Origin: Bicyclus anynana
Taxonomy: Eukaryota; Arthropoda; Insecta; Lepidoptera; Nymphalidae
Direction of reading: 5' to 3'
Length of the DNA stretch: 64,000 nucleotides
NCBI RefSeq assembly: GCF_947172395.1
Contig: NC_069094.1
Span: 14,870,292-14,934,291, forward strand
The notes under the pieces were generated by a model. It did not search any database. It was not told the origin of the DNA and saw nothing but the letters and a program-made list of their open reading frames with translations. Of the stretch, positions 45,701 through 53,166 are shown in pieces (position 1 is the stretch's first letter; the number at the start of each line of letters is the position of its first letter). The translations under genes were made by a program, and so were the position numbers.

Positions 45701-47997
45701 TACTTAGTATAATAATATAAAGAAATTCAGCTGAATGGGGCGCTGCCTCAGCTCGATACTACAGTTGAGAGCTGTAGTGCTGATTTTCAGGCATGACCCC
45801 AGGGTGAGCTAATTGTTTAACCATGTACACAGGAGACTGGCACAAGTGTGTACGCAAGCACAGGTGTCTCTTTTCGCTCACTTGTACACATACCTAGTCT
45901 AATGGGACGGCAGTTGGGGAGTGTGCCAACCCCCCCAACTCTCTTGTTTTTCCTTTTTTTTTTCTCTTTTTCTTATACTGTTACTCGGCAATCTGTCATT
46001 CGACATTGAGCCGTTCGTCTGTTGGTTAGTAAGTCCATTAACAAATCTCCTATTATGCTGTAAACGCACTTTGTTCACTAGATCCGGAATTTGAACCCTT
46101 GACCTTTTTGTCCGTATCAATGAACCAGCTCTAACGGGCAGTGGCAGTGAGTTACTTTTTTTAATTTCTGAATCTTGTGAACCGATTTTGAAAATTTACC
46201 ACTAGAAAGACACGTTATTTGTGTGATCATTATTAGCAACCCGTTTTCGGCTCACTGTTGAGCACGAGTCTCGTATCAGAAAATGAGAGAAGTACCAATG
46301 CTAGACTTCACATATGTAGAGAATTACGAAAATTCTCTAGTATGCAGGTTTCCTCACGATGTTCTTCTTTCACTGTTTGAGACACGTGATATTTAATTTC
46401 TTGAAATGCACATAACTGAAAAGTTGAAGGTGAATGCCCCGGGCTGGATTCAAACCTACGCTCTCCGAATTCAAAGCAGAGGAGCAAAGACCACTGGGTC
46501 ATCACGACTCATAAGTATATCAACGTGGATACAGCCACACTCGCTTAGCTTTATAGTCTGGCAAGTTGATTGATGCCACCACTACCATGATATGCGGGCG
46601 AAGGGGTAAAGACTGTGCGGGTTTAAAATTGTGCGTGCGGGGAAGTGAGGTGCATCAGTCGTGGGTTTTTCATTCATCGCTTCACGCCCCCCGTCCCGCG
46701 CGGACCATCGAGTGTGTTACGAACGAAGTTGCCAAGCTATAGTTGCGTAAACAGTCACAGCTCTAACAATCAAAGCCAGGTTAATCTGCTTACGGCCAAT
46801 TGATCCAAAATGTGTATTTGGAGTGGTTCCAAATTATAAGGAATCATCTTACGAGTATGAATGGGATGGGCTATTTGAAATATCAATAGCAACTGAAATA
46901 GTTTATCAATATTACTGCTTCTTGGAGTAGATTAGAGCAGGATTGTCTTAAAGAAAATTAGCCATATCTTTTAAAATAGATATTATATGGGCAAAAGAAA
47001 CAAAGGGAGACCTTGCGACATATGGAAGGTTGAACTTAAACGTAGGTACAACATGACAATGGGTCCAAACTGGATGCAAATAGTGGATAGAAGCAGACGT
47101 TACTTTGCGGAAGTTCATTATGAATGATTTATTTATTTTGATATCCTCCACGAAAAGCCGACGAACCCATGCGACAACGTTACCCAGGTCCGGCAAAATA
47201 CTCAATACGGCAAATACCGGATAATAGCAAAATAAATAAATCATTATAAATATATTCAGGATGCAAATAGCGCAATCCAAAGAAATCTGGCACAATTCAA
47301 AATTCAAAATATATTTATTTCAAGTAGGCTCAGTTTACAAGCACTTTTGATACGTCAGTTGACTATTTGTAAAAATTCTATCTACCACCGGTTCGGAAGG
47401 CAGACTTCAGAATTTGAAGAGCTTTATCCGCAGCGGGATTTCTACAGAACAATTCCACTATAATAGTCCACTATTAGCCTAACCCCTTTCATTCTAAGAG
47501 AAGGCTCGTGCTCAACAGTGCATCGACTATGTGTTAATAATTCAGACTAATTATAATTACTAGACCAAGGTATCACACCCAAATTCACGAACAAAATTGT
47601 CTATAATTTTTTGAGGAAAACGAACTTAAATTATACCTATATTATTATATTATACTAAACACAGAAAACATATGTACAAGTAGTAGTAGCAGAGCGGCGA
47701 CACTCGCCTGTATACGATTAGAACTAGAACTAAACATCGATTCTATTGACAGTTTTTATAATCGCATAAGATCGTTGATCTTACTTGATTGATACTTTGA
47801 CAGACCGTCGTCTAGCGAGGCAGGTCCTTATGTAATTAGTCTGAGATTGTTAATGAATGACTATTTATGAACCATAACAAGTGACTCACATCTCTGAACT
47901 GAGCGATGCCGGCCTCGCCCAGCTCGTACATGGAGACGTAGGCGGCCTCGGGCTGCACGAACAGCTGGCACAGCACCATCTCCTCGCTGCGGAACAT
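24628..47997 (-). CDS. Vha100: V-type H+-ATPase 116-kDa subunit a (Vha100), 13 coding exons, 815 aa
   Basis: Membrane subunit a of the V0 sector, forming the proton half-channels beside the c-ring. Exons in transcript order: 47890-47997, 36844-37011, 34273-34599, 32026-32202, 30096-30308, 29407-29557, 28485-28858, 27995-28104, 27591-27718, 26805-27022, 26072-26240, 25255-25426, 24628-24760; total 2448 nt, exactly 815 codons plus stop, all GT/AG and phase-consistent. Seen: cytosolic N-terminal half starting MFRSEEM; NRTNKFTQGFQTLIDSYG; TIITFPFLFAVMFGD (first membrane helix); KTDNEIWNIFFGGRY; SHTASYLRLWALSLAHA with the essential Arg705; LMEGLSAFLHTLRLHW with Arg769; acidic, Pro-rich C-terminus. 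These arginines match yeast Vph1 R735 and R799. The loop before exon 11 is short compared with fly homologues. No disruption seen. Which insect paralogue it is cannot be settled here. Confidence 0.96.
25255..25426 (-). CDS. Vha100: Vha100 coding exon 12
   Basis: Acceptor TTCAACAG|AA, donor CATTG|GTGAGG. Encodes LSAVLWQRLL, a membrane helix and VLMEGLSAFLHTLRLH with Glu759 and Arg769. Confidence 0.97.
25478..25572 (+). mobile_element. LINE-C fragment, Vha100 intron
   Basis: AAGGTGCTGGAATGGCTACC, CGGAAAGCGCAGTATTGGTT and ATTAAGCGAGTCGTAGGA belong to the LINE-C ORF2 end. Plus strand, antisense to Vha100. Confidence 0.65.
26072..26240 (-). CDS. Vha100: Vha100 coding exon 11 (essential arginine)
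   Basis: Acceptor CTCCGCAG|CGG, donor CATGCTC|GTAAGT. Encodes an acidic loop, then IHTIEYVLGCVSHTASYLRL containing Arg705 of the proton half-channel. Confidence 0.98.
26805..27022 (-). CDS. Vha100: Vha100 coding exon 10
   Basis: Acceptor CCAACAG|AT, donor AATAAG|GTAAGT; phase 0 out. Encodes CAPSVLIIFINMMLLKG, a short luminal segment and a helix ending IPVMLFGKPVYQ. Confidence 0.96.
27263..27332. repeat. AT-rich simple repeat (AATTAAAGAAAA)n
   Basis: Tandem AATTAAAGAATTAAAGAAAA units in the Vha100 intron between exons 9 and 10. Confidence 0.8.
27591..27718 (-). CDS. Vha100: Vha100 coding exon 9
   Basis: Acceptor ATTTTGCAG|C, donor GACAG|GTAAAT. Encodes ILLQYIPQVLFLLLLFWYL, a membrane helix, then FMKWVMYSANAT. 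Confidence 0.96.
27995..28104 (-). CDS. Vha100: Vha100 coding exon 8
   Basis: Acceptor TGTTTTAG|TTT, donor TTCAA|GTAAAT, phase 2 out. Encodes a membrane segment around KMKLSIIFGVLHMAFGV. Confidence 0.96.
28485..28858 (-). CDS. Vha100: Vha100 coding exon 7 (first membrane helices)
   Basis: Acceptor TATTTCAG|CA, donor TGGCAG|GTAATT. Encodes LYTIITFPFLFAVMFGDMGH, a second hydrophobic helix, KTDNEIWNIFFGGRYIILLM and a luminal loop ending YPMGLDPAWQ. Confidence 0.98.
29407..29557 (-). CDS. Vha100: Vha100 coding exon 6
   Basis: Acceptor GTTTCCAG|AAA, donor CCCAG|GTGATT, phase 1 out. Encodes PPTFNRTNKFTQGFQTLIDS then YGIASYREVNP. Confidence 0.97.
29757..30018. mobile_element. Chimera of LINE-C (minus) and SINE-A 3' half (plus)
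   Basis: 29757-29866 is antisense LINE-C (CAGCCGATGAACGTCCACTG ... CCACCTGCATCCAGCGA). At the shared motif AGCGA(T) it switches directly into SINE-A body (CGATTTACTGTTCCAGTACG) and ends with the SINE tail. Confidence 0.75.
30096..30308 (-). CDS. Vha100: Vha100 coding exon 5
   Basis: Acceptor TATTCCAG|GTA, donor GGGGTG|GTACGT; 71 codons. Encodes KAIYHTLNMF and KKCLIAECWVP, both conserved in the cytosolic domain. Confidence 0.97.
30344..30470 (-). mobile_element. SINE-B fragment
   Basis: Antisense SINE-B: ACCCATATTCG, GAGTCTCCTCTCAGAATGAG, GGATTGGCAGACTTCACACA. Confidence 0.75.
30505..30781 (-). mobile_element. SINE-B, near full length
   Basis: Antisense copy from the ATGGGTTGATA tail to the tRNA-like head (GGGCTATCACGGC). 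Second of three SINE-B copies within 900 bp, all in Vha100's transcribed orientation. Confidence 0.85.
30951..31172 (-). mobile_element. SINE-B fragment
   Basis: Antisense: GGCTCACTGTTGAGCACGAG to GAGGTGTATGCCAGGACCGG. Lacks the tRNA-like head. Confidence 0.75.
31739..31766. repeat. (TAC)n microsatellite
   Basis: About eight TAC/ACT units in the Vha100 intron between exons 3 and 4. Confidence 0.85.
31812..31975 (-). mobile_element. SINE-D, antisense copy
   Basis: Reverse complement of the 11588 element: CCATATCTTTTAAAAATGAC, GGAGTGGGTACGACAATAG, GGGGATGAACCACCACC. Confidence 0.7.
32026..32202 (-). CDS. Vha100: Vha100 coding exon 4
   Basis: Acceptor TTTTCAG|GGG, donor GAAATG|GTAAGG; 59 codons. 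Encodes KTVFVVFFHGEQIKLRVKK, CHGFQATPYPCP and the start of a coiled-coil segment. Confidence 0.96.
32905..33183 (+). mobile_element. Helitron-like 3' portion
   Basis: GTCTGTCTGTCTGTATGTTC, then ACTCGACGGATTTTAAGGAA, ending GGCGGACGAAGTCGCGGGTG TCTGCTAGT, i.e. a GC hairpin just before CTAGT. Vha100 intron 3. Confidence 0.65.
33868..34098 (-). mobile_element. LINE-C 3' region
   Basis: Antisense LINE-C beginning with an (ATC)n tail at 33868, followed by CAGCCGATTGACGTCC, then GGCCTCTTGCATTGACTTCC and CGTCCATCGGCTCTTCGAAC. Confidence 0.8.
34273..34599 (-). CDS. Vha100: Vha100 coding exon 3
   Basis: Acceptor TTTTCCAG|GAA, donor GTGACT|GTAAGT; 109 codons. Encodes a coiled-coil arm, LALIELKILIEKTQTFF, then IAGVVATPRVPSFERMLWR, a hallmark block of subunit a. 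Confidence 0.97.
34844..34977. mobile_element. MITE with about 25-bp inverted ends
   Basis: Left AGTGTTTTTCAGATAGCATG... and right ...TACTATCTGAAAAACACT are near-perfect reverse complements; 134 bp in all. A relative with the same left end is at 56479. Confidence 0.75.
34998..35175 (-). mobile_element. LINE fragment, inverted twin of 58705-58880
   Basis: CGGCTAGTTGCCTCAACTGG, CAAAGGATCAGCCTGGTTGC and CCACGTGGGCATGATTTGTA recur in reverse complement 23.7 kb away. Family not determined; probably a retroposon 3' region. Confidence 0.65.
35496..35812. repeat. Long inverted repeat (about 125-bp arms), Vha100 intron 2
   Basis: Left arm 35496-35622 contains CAACCGACTTCCAACTCT and GGTAGC-complementary GCTACCTTCTGATCAGTTTG; right arm about 35690-35812 is its reverse complement, including CAAACTGATCAGAAGGTAGC. 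About 70 bp lie between. Transcripts of either strand would fold into a long hairpin. Confidence 0.85.
35854..36243 (+). repeat. Three tandem 130-bp repeats
   Basis: Units start with CAGTCAC at 35854, 35984 and 36114. Units 1 and 2 are close (shared GAGGAGTTCTCTTCACTGT); unit 3 is more diverged. They sit between the inverted repeat and the end motif GGAAGTCGGTT at 36522, so may be the interior of one element. Confidence 0.85.
36515..36540. repeat. End motif CCTCCTTTTTGGAAGTCGG of a dispersed family
   Basis: The CCTCC-T-run-GGAAGTCGGTT motif, or its complement, recurs at about 22759, 54749, 56142 and 61076, marking ends of one lepidopteran transposon family. Confidence 0.55.
36844..37011 (-). 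CDS. Vha100: Vha100 coding exon 2
   Basis: Acceptor TTTACAG|TTA, donor CTAGAG|GTATGA; 56 codons, phase 0. Encodes LNPHVNDFQRRYVTEVRRCS, EMERKLRYV and a Pro-rich stretch. A 10.9-kb intron separates it from exon 1. Confidence 0.95.
37090..37440 (+). mobile_element. Non-LTR retrotransposon ORF2 C-terminus, decayed
   Basis: Reads KLKRKWTGHFMPGKRDKWTR, then GKRKRGRPCQR, a stop, EDDVRQTAGDTWRRKARDRE and LWKCLEEAYAR: the typical tail region of insect LINE ORF2 (W-x-GH, GRP-x-x-RW, LW...EAYA). Plus strand, antisense to Vha100, in its largest intron. Confidence 0.8.
37887..38197 (-). mobile_element. SINE-B, near full length
   Basis: From ATTATTATCAACCCATATTC to GGGCTATCACGGCTC; all family blocks present, antisense on the plus strand. 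Confidence 0.88.
38561..39486 (+). repeat. Tandem duplication of a 462-bp unit
   Basis: TATAGTATGCGCATTATC starts at 38561 and 39023 and the copies are almost identical to about 39486 (T/C change in GCGCG(T/C)CTACC and a T-run difference). Each unit has two TATCGATA sites (38649-38656, 38987-38994 in copy 1), two CTACCTGCGCAC boxes and a short acidic open frame, EDEDSDDEDSDED, ending at TAA 38880-38882. Confidence 0.93.
39722..39931 (+). mobile_element. Helitron-like element, short
   Basis: Starts TCTATACTAATATTATAAAG, ends GCGGCGTCAGCTAGT with a GC-rich hairpin region before CTAG. No terminal inverted repeats. Fits the short non-autonomous Helitron-like elements common in Lepidoptera. Confidence 0.8.
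40010..40150 (-). mobile_element. Dispersed repeat related to 46556-46745
   Basis: GCTTGGCAAAATCGCTAGG, CCGCATATCATGGTAGTTTC and AACTTGCTAAGCTGTAG recur in reverse complement at 46556-46745. Unassigned. Confidence 0.55.
41220..41262. repeat. Hairpin: 19-bp arms, 5-nt loop, one mismatch
   Basis: TTGCGATAGAAATCATGTC / GACATGATTTCCATCGCAA around the loop AATTC. Isolated in Vha100 intron 1. Confidence 0.8.
42096..42346 (-). mobile_element. SINE-B, lacking tRNA-like head
   Basis: ATCCATATTTGGCTCACAGC to GGTGCATGCCCCGGACCGGA, antisense. Confidence 0.85.
42970..43215. other. GC-rich island of unknown nature in Vha100 intron 1
   Basis: Rises well above the local GC level (GGCGTCACCGGGGGGTTTGG, CGGGCGCCCCCGAGATCG). 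An 87-93 codon frame crosses it but matches nothing I recognise. Possibly the 5' or 3' end of a retroelement. Confidence 0.4.
43465..43652 (-). mobile_element. Helitron-like element, minus orientation
   Basis: ACTAGCTGACGCGCGTGG at the left and TATAATATTAGTGTAGA at the right are the 3' and 5' ends of the family, reversed. A separate 5' end (TCTATACTAATATTATAAAG) lies at 43222. Confidence 0.75.
44978..45199 (+). mobile_element. SINE-A, 5' truncated
   Basis: TTTGGCTGGTGGGAGGCTTT to the AAAGAATAAAAAAAA tail. Confidence 0.85.
46227..46513 (-). mobile_element. SINE-B, near full length
   Basis: CAACCCGTTTTCGGCTCACT to GGGTCATCACGACTC, diverged and with a short deletion. Confidence 0.8.
46556..46745 (+). 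mobile_element. Dispersed repeat related to 40010-40150
   Basis: ACTACCATGATATGCGGGCG and GAAGTTGCCAAGCTATAG match the reverse complement of the 40-kb element. Unassigned. Confidence 0.5.
46987..47127 (+). mobile_element. LINE ORF2 C-terminal remnant (46 codons)
   Basis: Open to TGA at 47125-47127: MGKRNKGRPCDIWKVELKRR, then MGPNWMQIVDRSRRYFAE. The GKRxRGRPxxxW and GPNWMxxAxDRxxW pattern is typical of insect LINE ORF2 ends. Confidence 0.7.
47293..47420 (-). mobile_element. Retroposon 3' tail, antisense
   Basis: AATTCAAAATATATTTATTT, AAGTAGGCTCAGTTTACAAG, then CGGTTCGGAAGGCAGACTTC. Reverse complement of the tail found at 20435-20549 in katanin's last intron. Confidence 0.7.
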
Positions 47998-48017
47998 CGT
48001 GCCCACCGGACCGAGGT
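47890..48017 (-). CDS. Vha100: Vha100 first coding exon with 5' UTR bases
   Basis: ATG at 47995-47997, 36 codons to the donor GAT|GTGAGT. The sequence before the ATG shows an acceptor, CTTGTTCCAG|AC, at 48018, so 20 bases of UTR precede the ATG in this exon and at least one more exon lies upstream. The frame is open back to that acceptor. Most family members begin MGSLFRSE; here the first Met directly precedes FRSEEM, so an upstream exon could supply an extended start. Confidence 0.85.
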
Positions 48018-48113
48018 CTGGAACAAGAGGCACAGGGTAACTACGAGTCAGTAAGTACTAGATCGATACGTGAACGAGGCAGTAAGTTTTGGAAGAGAAG
48101 CTTCTTTAAGGAC

Positions 48114-48358
48114 ATTTTCAACTCATATCCGGCTCACTGCTTAGCTCAAGTCTCCTCTCAAAATGAGAGGGGCTAAGCCAAATAGTCCACCACGCTGGCC
48201 CAATTGGCAGACTTCATACACTGAAAGAGTTAAGAGAATTCTCAGGTATGCAGGTCTTCACGATGTTTTTCCTTCACCGTTTGAGACACGTGATATTTAA
48301 TTTCTTAAAATGCACATAACTGAAAAGTTGGGAGGTGCATGCCCCGGACCTTCGGGAC
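48114..48358 (-). mobile_element. SINE-B upstream of Vha100 coding exon 1
   Basis: Starts about 100 bp upstream of the acceptor at 48018; antisense, tRNA-like head missing. Confidence 0.8.
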
Positions 48359-48832
48359 CCAGACTCCCAACTGTCCAAGCATAAAAGATTTTTTTTATAG
48401 TTTCAACGGCACATGCCTCCAGTTGTTAGCTTCGGGGCAAAACTTCTAAAAACACCGCTAAAGACCAAGTGAATCAGACATTCCTGCCATTCCTGATCAT
48501 GTCGGAACATATCTTGAACTTTGGTTTATGAGCATTTTATTGGCACTTCGTAAATAACTCCAAAAACAAAGTCAAAAAGCTTGTTAACAGCACGTTACGG
48601 CAGTTAACCTGCCATTTATAAATGCGTATCCGAATGCATCATTAATTGCGAAAGTTGGCAGTCAGTCAGTGGAGCGACCACGTTTGACCGAGTTGAGATG
48701 AGACCTCGGCACTAATGCATCTAATCTTACAGGTATTAGATGCACATTTCAGTTATCTTTCAGGTGCAATTAATAAGTCCACTTTAACTGTTTTTTACTC
48801 GTCCATGCCTTGGCCGCACATTATTCATAATA

Positions 48833-49333
48833 GGGATGATGACTGTTTTTTAAATTATATATAAATTAAGAGTATGCTAATAGTAAAGCAATTTTGTAAA
48901 AGGAACAGGGTATCTGCGATCATTACTTTCGGAGCTACATCCTACAGGGATTTAAAGGGTTTGCGGCGCTGCCGTGGATCCCTGAAAAACGTACATACAA
49001 AATAGCTACGAACTAATGACGTCGTAGGTAATGAAATGATCGCTATATTTGTATGTGCGTTAAAAAAAAAAATACTAATATCTTTGTTATTTGTGCGTTT
49101 ATGTTTATAGTTCATATATTTAAAAAATGTCACATTTAATGTAAGGAATCTAAAACTGTATGAATTTTCATCTAATTACGATAAAAGATTTTTAATAGAC
49201 TTTGAAATTTTATAATCTCATTTATTTTGCAAATATCCAGACAATCTTTGCTTTTTATGTATAAATTAGTTAACATTGACCCTATTTACCCAAATGTATC
49301 ATAAAAATCAAAATATTCCAACCTAATCATCCC
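48833..49333. mobile_element. 501-bp TIR element, copy 1
   Basis: Starts GGGATGATGAC; end CATCCC is decayed. Interior is reverse-complementary to 52137-52636 over its whole length. No transposase frame. Confidence 0.85.
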
Positions 49334-50106
49334 CATTTAAACATTAGCCATGTCGCAATGCGTGCAAACATTACTTCGGATTCGGATGCTTTTGGCGAAG
49401 AAGCTGGCAGTTAATTGTTTCGCGATATGTGGCCAGAGCTCGAGTATGTATGTATGTGTGTGCCAAAAGACTAACAGGCAGATTTTTAAACTAAAATTCT
49501 TAAGAGGGGGGGCATGAAGTAATGCATTGTGGTCCCGTGCCACCCTTGGAGTACAGAGGAGGTTATTTTAGTCCGTGCAAGTCGGAAATGCTCTGTCGAC
49601 TGGCAGGTGTCCGCAGGGAATTTCCTCCTCCAGAAAAAAAAAAGATTATTAAACTATTATTTTCTTCGTGTTGACACTTAAAGGTAGTAAGGTGGTAACT
49701 AACATTTGTATACTGCGAAGCTTTAAAGTACAAAATCTAAAAACCAGTAAGGGTTATGGGTTCAATAAACTATACTCAGCTAAGGTGGCTATGTTGTGGA
49801 AAAAGGCGGATGATTCATAATACTGTATTAAATATTCAAGCCGTCGCGCCCCTAGTAGGTATAATATTGCGTGGATTTCACCCCGTTCCTTCCCCTAGCT
49901 GCAAATAAGTATAAACCCAGTGGCCTACATTCGGGTCACCCTGTCGACTGTTAGGGTGAAGGATTGTATTACTAAGAGGATTGTAAAAGGTCAACAAAGA
50001 GCACACCCCACTAGTTTCGAACCCATACGCGGTTACTTCTTACTCATGAATAGATTCATGCAATGCGGCGTAAACGAAAGCGTGTTTCTATTTCAATATT
50101 TTGGAT

Positions 50107-50335
50107 AACTGCACTGCAGGACAAATGCCTTTTTTAGGGACTTCCAAAAATCCTGAGCTGCCTGTATCCAGCGAATTTCTGCGACTCGCTTGATGTCGCC
50201 AGTCCACCTGGTGGGGGGTCGACAAACATTGCGTTTTCTAGTGTGATGTTGCCAGTCCAGCACCTTGGGACCCCAATGTCAATTCGAACTATGTGCCCCG
50301 CCCATTGCCACTTCGACTGCGCGACTCCTATCGTA
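50107..50335 (-). mobile_element. LINE-C 3' region
   Basis: Antisense: CACTGCAGGACAAATGCCTT, CACCTGGTGGGGGGTCGAC, GCCCATTGCCACTTCGACTG. Confidence 0.75.
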
Positions 50336-50607
50336 ATCCTACCATAAATATGCATTTTGAATCAAAAGACCAAGTATTTTGACATAAAGCAAACATTTTC
50401 AGAAGATACCTAACTTCGTGGCAACCTTTTGAAAAACCAGGGTTAACGACTTAACTTTCAAAAAGGTTTCTAGCGTTCGGTTGCCGCAAGCAAAATGTTG
50501 CTTTTCGGCTAATAAAGAGTCTATCAAGAGCAAGAAATCTTAATCTGCACTACACTAAGGTCAAGAGGAAATAAATATGTATTATTTTGTAATATCACTA
50601 AATGCGA

Positions 50608-50740
50608 AATAACGACGTTGTAGTGGCGCCCCCAGGCGTTCATCCGCTGAGTGTCGAATTAATCTCTATGCGTTTGCGAATCCGACACTCTGTAGGTGAA
50701 TGGTCCCCTGGGGGTACCCCTGCAACGTCTGTGAATTTCA
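50608..50740. mobile_element. Inverted repeat with GC-rich degenerate arms
   Basis: CGTTGTAGTGGCGCCCCCAG ... GAGTGTCG and CGACACTCTG ... CTGGGGGTACCCCTGCAACG pair over about 42 bp with mismatches, around a loop of about 40 bp. Probably a MITE end or foldback element. Confidence 0.6.
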
Positions 50741-51056
50741 CTGTAATTCTGGTGATGCCTAGCGACGGTCAAGGCTACGGTCACCTTCAAACAGAACTCT
50801 ATAGCTCGGCTCGACCCACTGCAGTCTATCGAGCTATTTCGGAAATAGCTAGCGATAGACGCTAATGGTATTTGTAAATTTATTCACGTACAAATCGGCA
50901 GCTGACAACTGGGGTCATGGGTGAAGGTTAAACCGACGCTAAAATTTGTACTTTGTTGGTTTAAGCACATAATACATCAAGGTTTAAGTATTTAACAAAC
51001 CTTGTTTTGTGACGTCTTTTTTGTAAGCTGATACTTAATTTGCAGTGTTCTTGATA

Positions 51057-51377
51057 TCGTGATAGCCCAGTGGATATGACCTCTGCCTTCGATTCTGAGG
51101 GCGTAGGACTGAATCTGGTCCGGGACATGCACCTCCAACTTTACAGTCATGTGCATTTTAAGAAATTAAATATCACGTGTCTCAACGGTGAAGGAAACAT
51201 CGTAAAGAAACCTGCTTACCAGAGAATTTTCTTACTTCTCTGCGTGTGTGAAGTCTGCCAATCTGCATTTGGCCAGCGTAGTTGATTAAGGCCTGACCCC
51301 TCTCAGACTCTCATTCTGAGAGGAGACTCGTGCTGTCAATGGCAACAGTGAGGAGAATATTGATAATGATGATGATT
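51057..51377 (+). mobile_element. SINE-B, full length, plus orientation
   Basis: TCGTGATAGCCCAGTGGATA (tRNA-like head) through the family body to GATAATGATGATGATTG. Ends in the TGATGA-type tail. Confidence 0.88.
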
Positions 51378-51474
51378 GCAACAGTTATCAACATATAACT
51401 GCGCAGCATTATTCTGCGCAGTTATTTAATTTCTATCAGAAACTATATCCAGCATCCATTGTTAGTCTTCCGTC

Positions 51475-51785
51475 ACAGTAAAGCCTGTATACAGGGACCC
51501 CCTACCAGAATTATGGATCAAGTGGACAATGTTAGCCAGAATAAAAGTCAAAATTCATCAACAACATCGTAGTCCCTGGAGTTAAAGCCCGAGGCCGCCC
51601 CAAAAAGCTCGACATCGTAAACGCGAACTTGAGGGCCAATAAACTCAAGAAATCGGATACCTAAGATCGGGCAAAGTGGGCGAGATTATGCCGGAAAGCG
51701 GACTCCACATAGTGGAACCACGCTAGGAAGAAAAAGAAGAAGACTATGGAAGAGGAAGGGGAAGGCCTTTGCCCAGCTGTGGTAT
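51475..51785 (+). mobile_element. Non-LTR retrotransposon ORF2 C-terminus, decayed
   Basis: Reads ARGRPKKLDIVNANLRANKL, then DRAKWARLCRKADST and a stop, matching the GRPKKRW...DRAKWR...KADP end of insect LINE ORF2. Followed by a GAAGAGGAAGGGGAAGGCCT tail. Confidence 0.75.
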
Positions 51786-51846
51786 TATCTATAACTTGTA
51801 ACATTTACTCACCATTATCACCCTTAGGCTGTAAATTCGCATCGTA

Positions 51847-52076
51847 TTTTTTTTATCCTTAACAAGTTAGCCCTTGACGACAATCTCAGATGATGGTAAG
51901 TGATGATGCAATCTAAGATGGAAGCGGGCTAACTTGTTAGAAGGAGGATGAAAATCCACACCCCTGACCCCAGACCTGGACTAATTAAGAAAATCTCAAT
52001 CTGCCCAGCCGGGGATCGAACCCAGAACCTCCGTTTTGTAAATCCACCGCGCATCCCACTGCGCCACGGAGGCCGT
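51847..52076 (-). mobile_element. SINE-A, antisense, internal deletion
   Basis: From a T-run and AACAAGTTAGCCC to CACTGCGCCACGGAGGCC; the middle third is missing. It ends 60 bp before the TIR element at 52137. Confidence 0.85.
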
Positions 52077-52136
52077 AGCAGCTTAAGTTCCATATACCTA
52101 CGTACTTTAAAAGGGCTGAAGCTTAGCACTGGAATA

Positions 52137-52636
52137 GGGATGATGACTAGGTTTCAATATATTGATTTTTATGATAAATTCGGGTAAATAAGGTCAATGT
52201 TAACTAATTTATACATAAAAAACAAAGATTGGCTAGATATTTGCAAAATAAATAAGATTACAAAATTTCAAAATCTACTAAAAATATTTTATCGTAATTA
52301 GATGAAAATTCATACAGTTTTAGCTTCCTTACATTTAATTGTGACATTTTTTAATATGTGAACTATAAACATAAATGCAGAAATAACAAAGATATTAGTA
52401 ATTTTGTTTAAACGCCCATACAAATCTAACGATCATTAATTGCCTACGACGTCATAAGTTCATACCATTTTGTATGGGGCGTTTTTCAGGGATCCGCGGC
52501 AGCGCCGCAAATCTGACCCTTTAAATCCCTGTAGCTCCGAAAGTAATGATCGCAGATACCCTGTTACTTTTACAAAATTGCTTTACTATTTGCGTACTCT
52601 TCATTTATATACAATTTAAAAAACTGTCATCATCCC
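52137..52636. mobile_element. 500-bp TIR element, copy 2, TA-flanked
   Basis: GGGATGATGAC ... GTCATCATCCC with TA on both sides (52135-52136, 52637-52638), the duplication expected of Tc1/mariner-type MITEs. Opposite orientation to copy 1. Confidence 0.88.
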
Positions 52637-52959
52637 TATTGGTAATTATAAATAGGATGATGGTAATAAAAAAACATACTTTGTAAGAATACTTAATACT
52701 CAGATGAGTGTTAAAACAAACATTTAGTCGAGTTGTTGCACTCGGAGACGGCACAAACAGACTAAACATCAATTAGCTGTGAAGATATTGTTTTGGCGCA
52801 AACCAATGTCTGCGTGCCGGACATTCCTACCGCGTGCCGATACTCGGTTTTGTTCTAATGGTATTTTAAAATATTGTCTTCATTCTTGATTTAAAATTAT
52901 AGCTTGGGACCGCTATCGTTTATTTATAAAACAAGAGCTTAGACAATTGAAAAAGAAAT

Positions 52960-53105
52960 GTAACTAATCAATTTAGTTGCCGACCGAAAGTTCGGTGTCG
53001 GTTTCGGTTTCGGCAGAGTTTCAGCCAAAAATTAAGTTTCGGCGGCAGTTTTGGTTTCGGCCAAAATAGGCCGAAACTTTTGCCGAAACCGAAACTGATT
53101 TCGGA
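52960..53105. repeat. Degenerate GGTTTCGG / CCGAAAC low-complexity repeat
   Basis: Repeated GGTTTCGG and CCGAAAC words in both orientations, able to fold. Origin unknown. Confidence 0.6.
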
Positions 53106-53166
53106 AGTAGTCGTAAACGTCAATTGTTGTGCACCGTTCGGATAGCTCAGTAGGTATGTATGTTTG

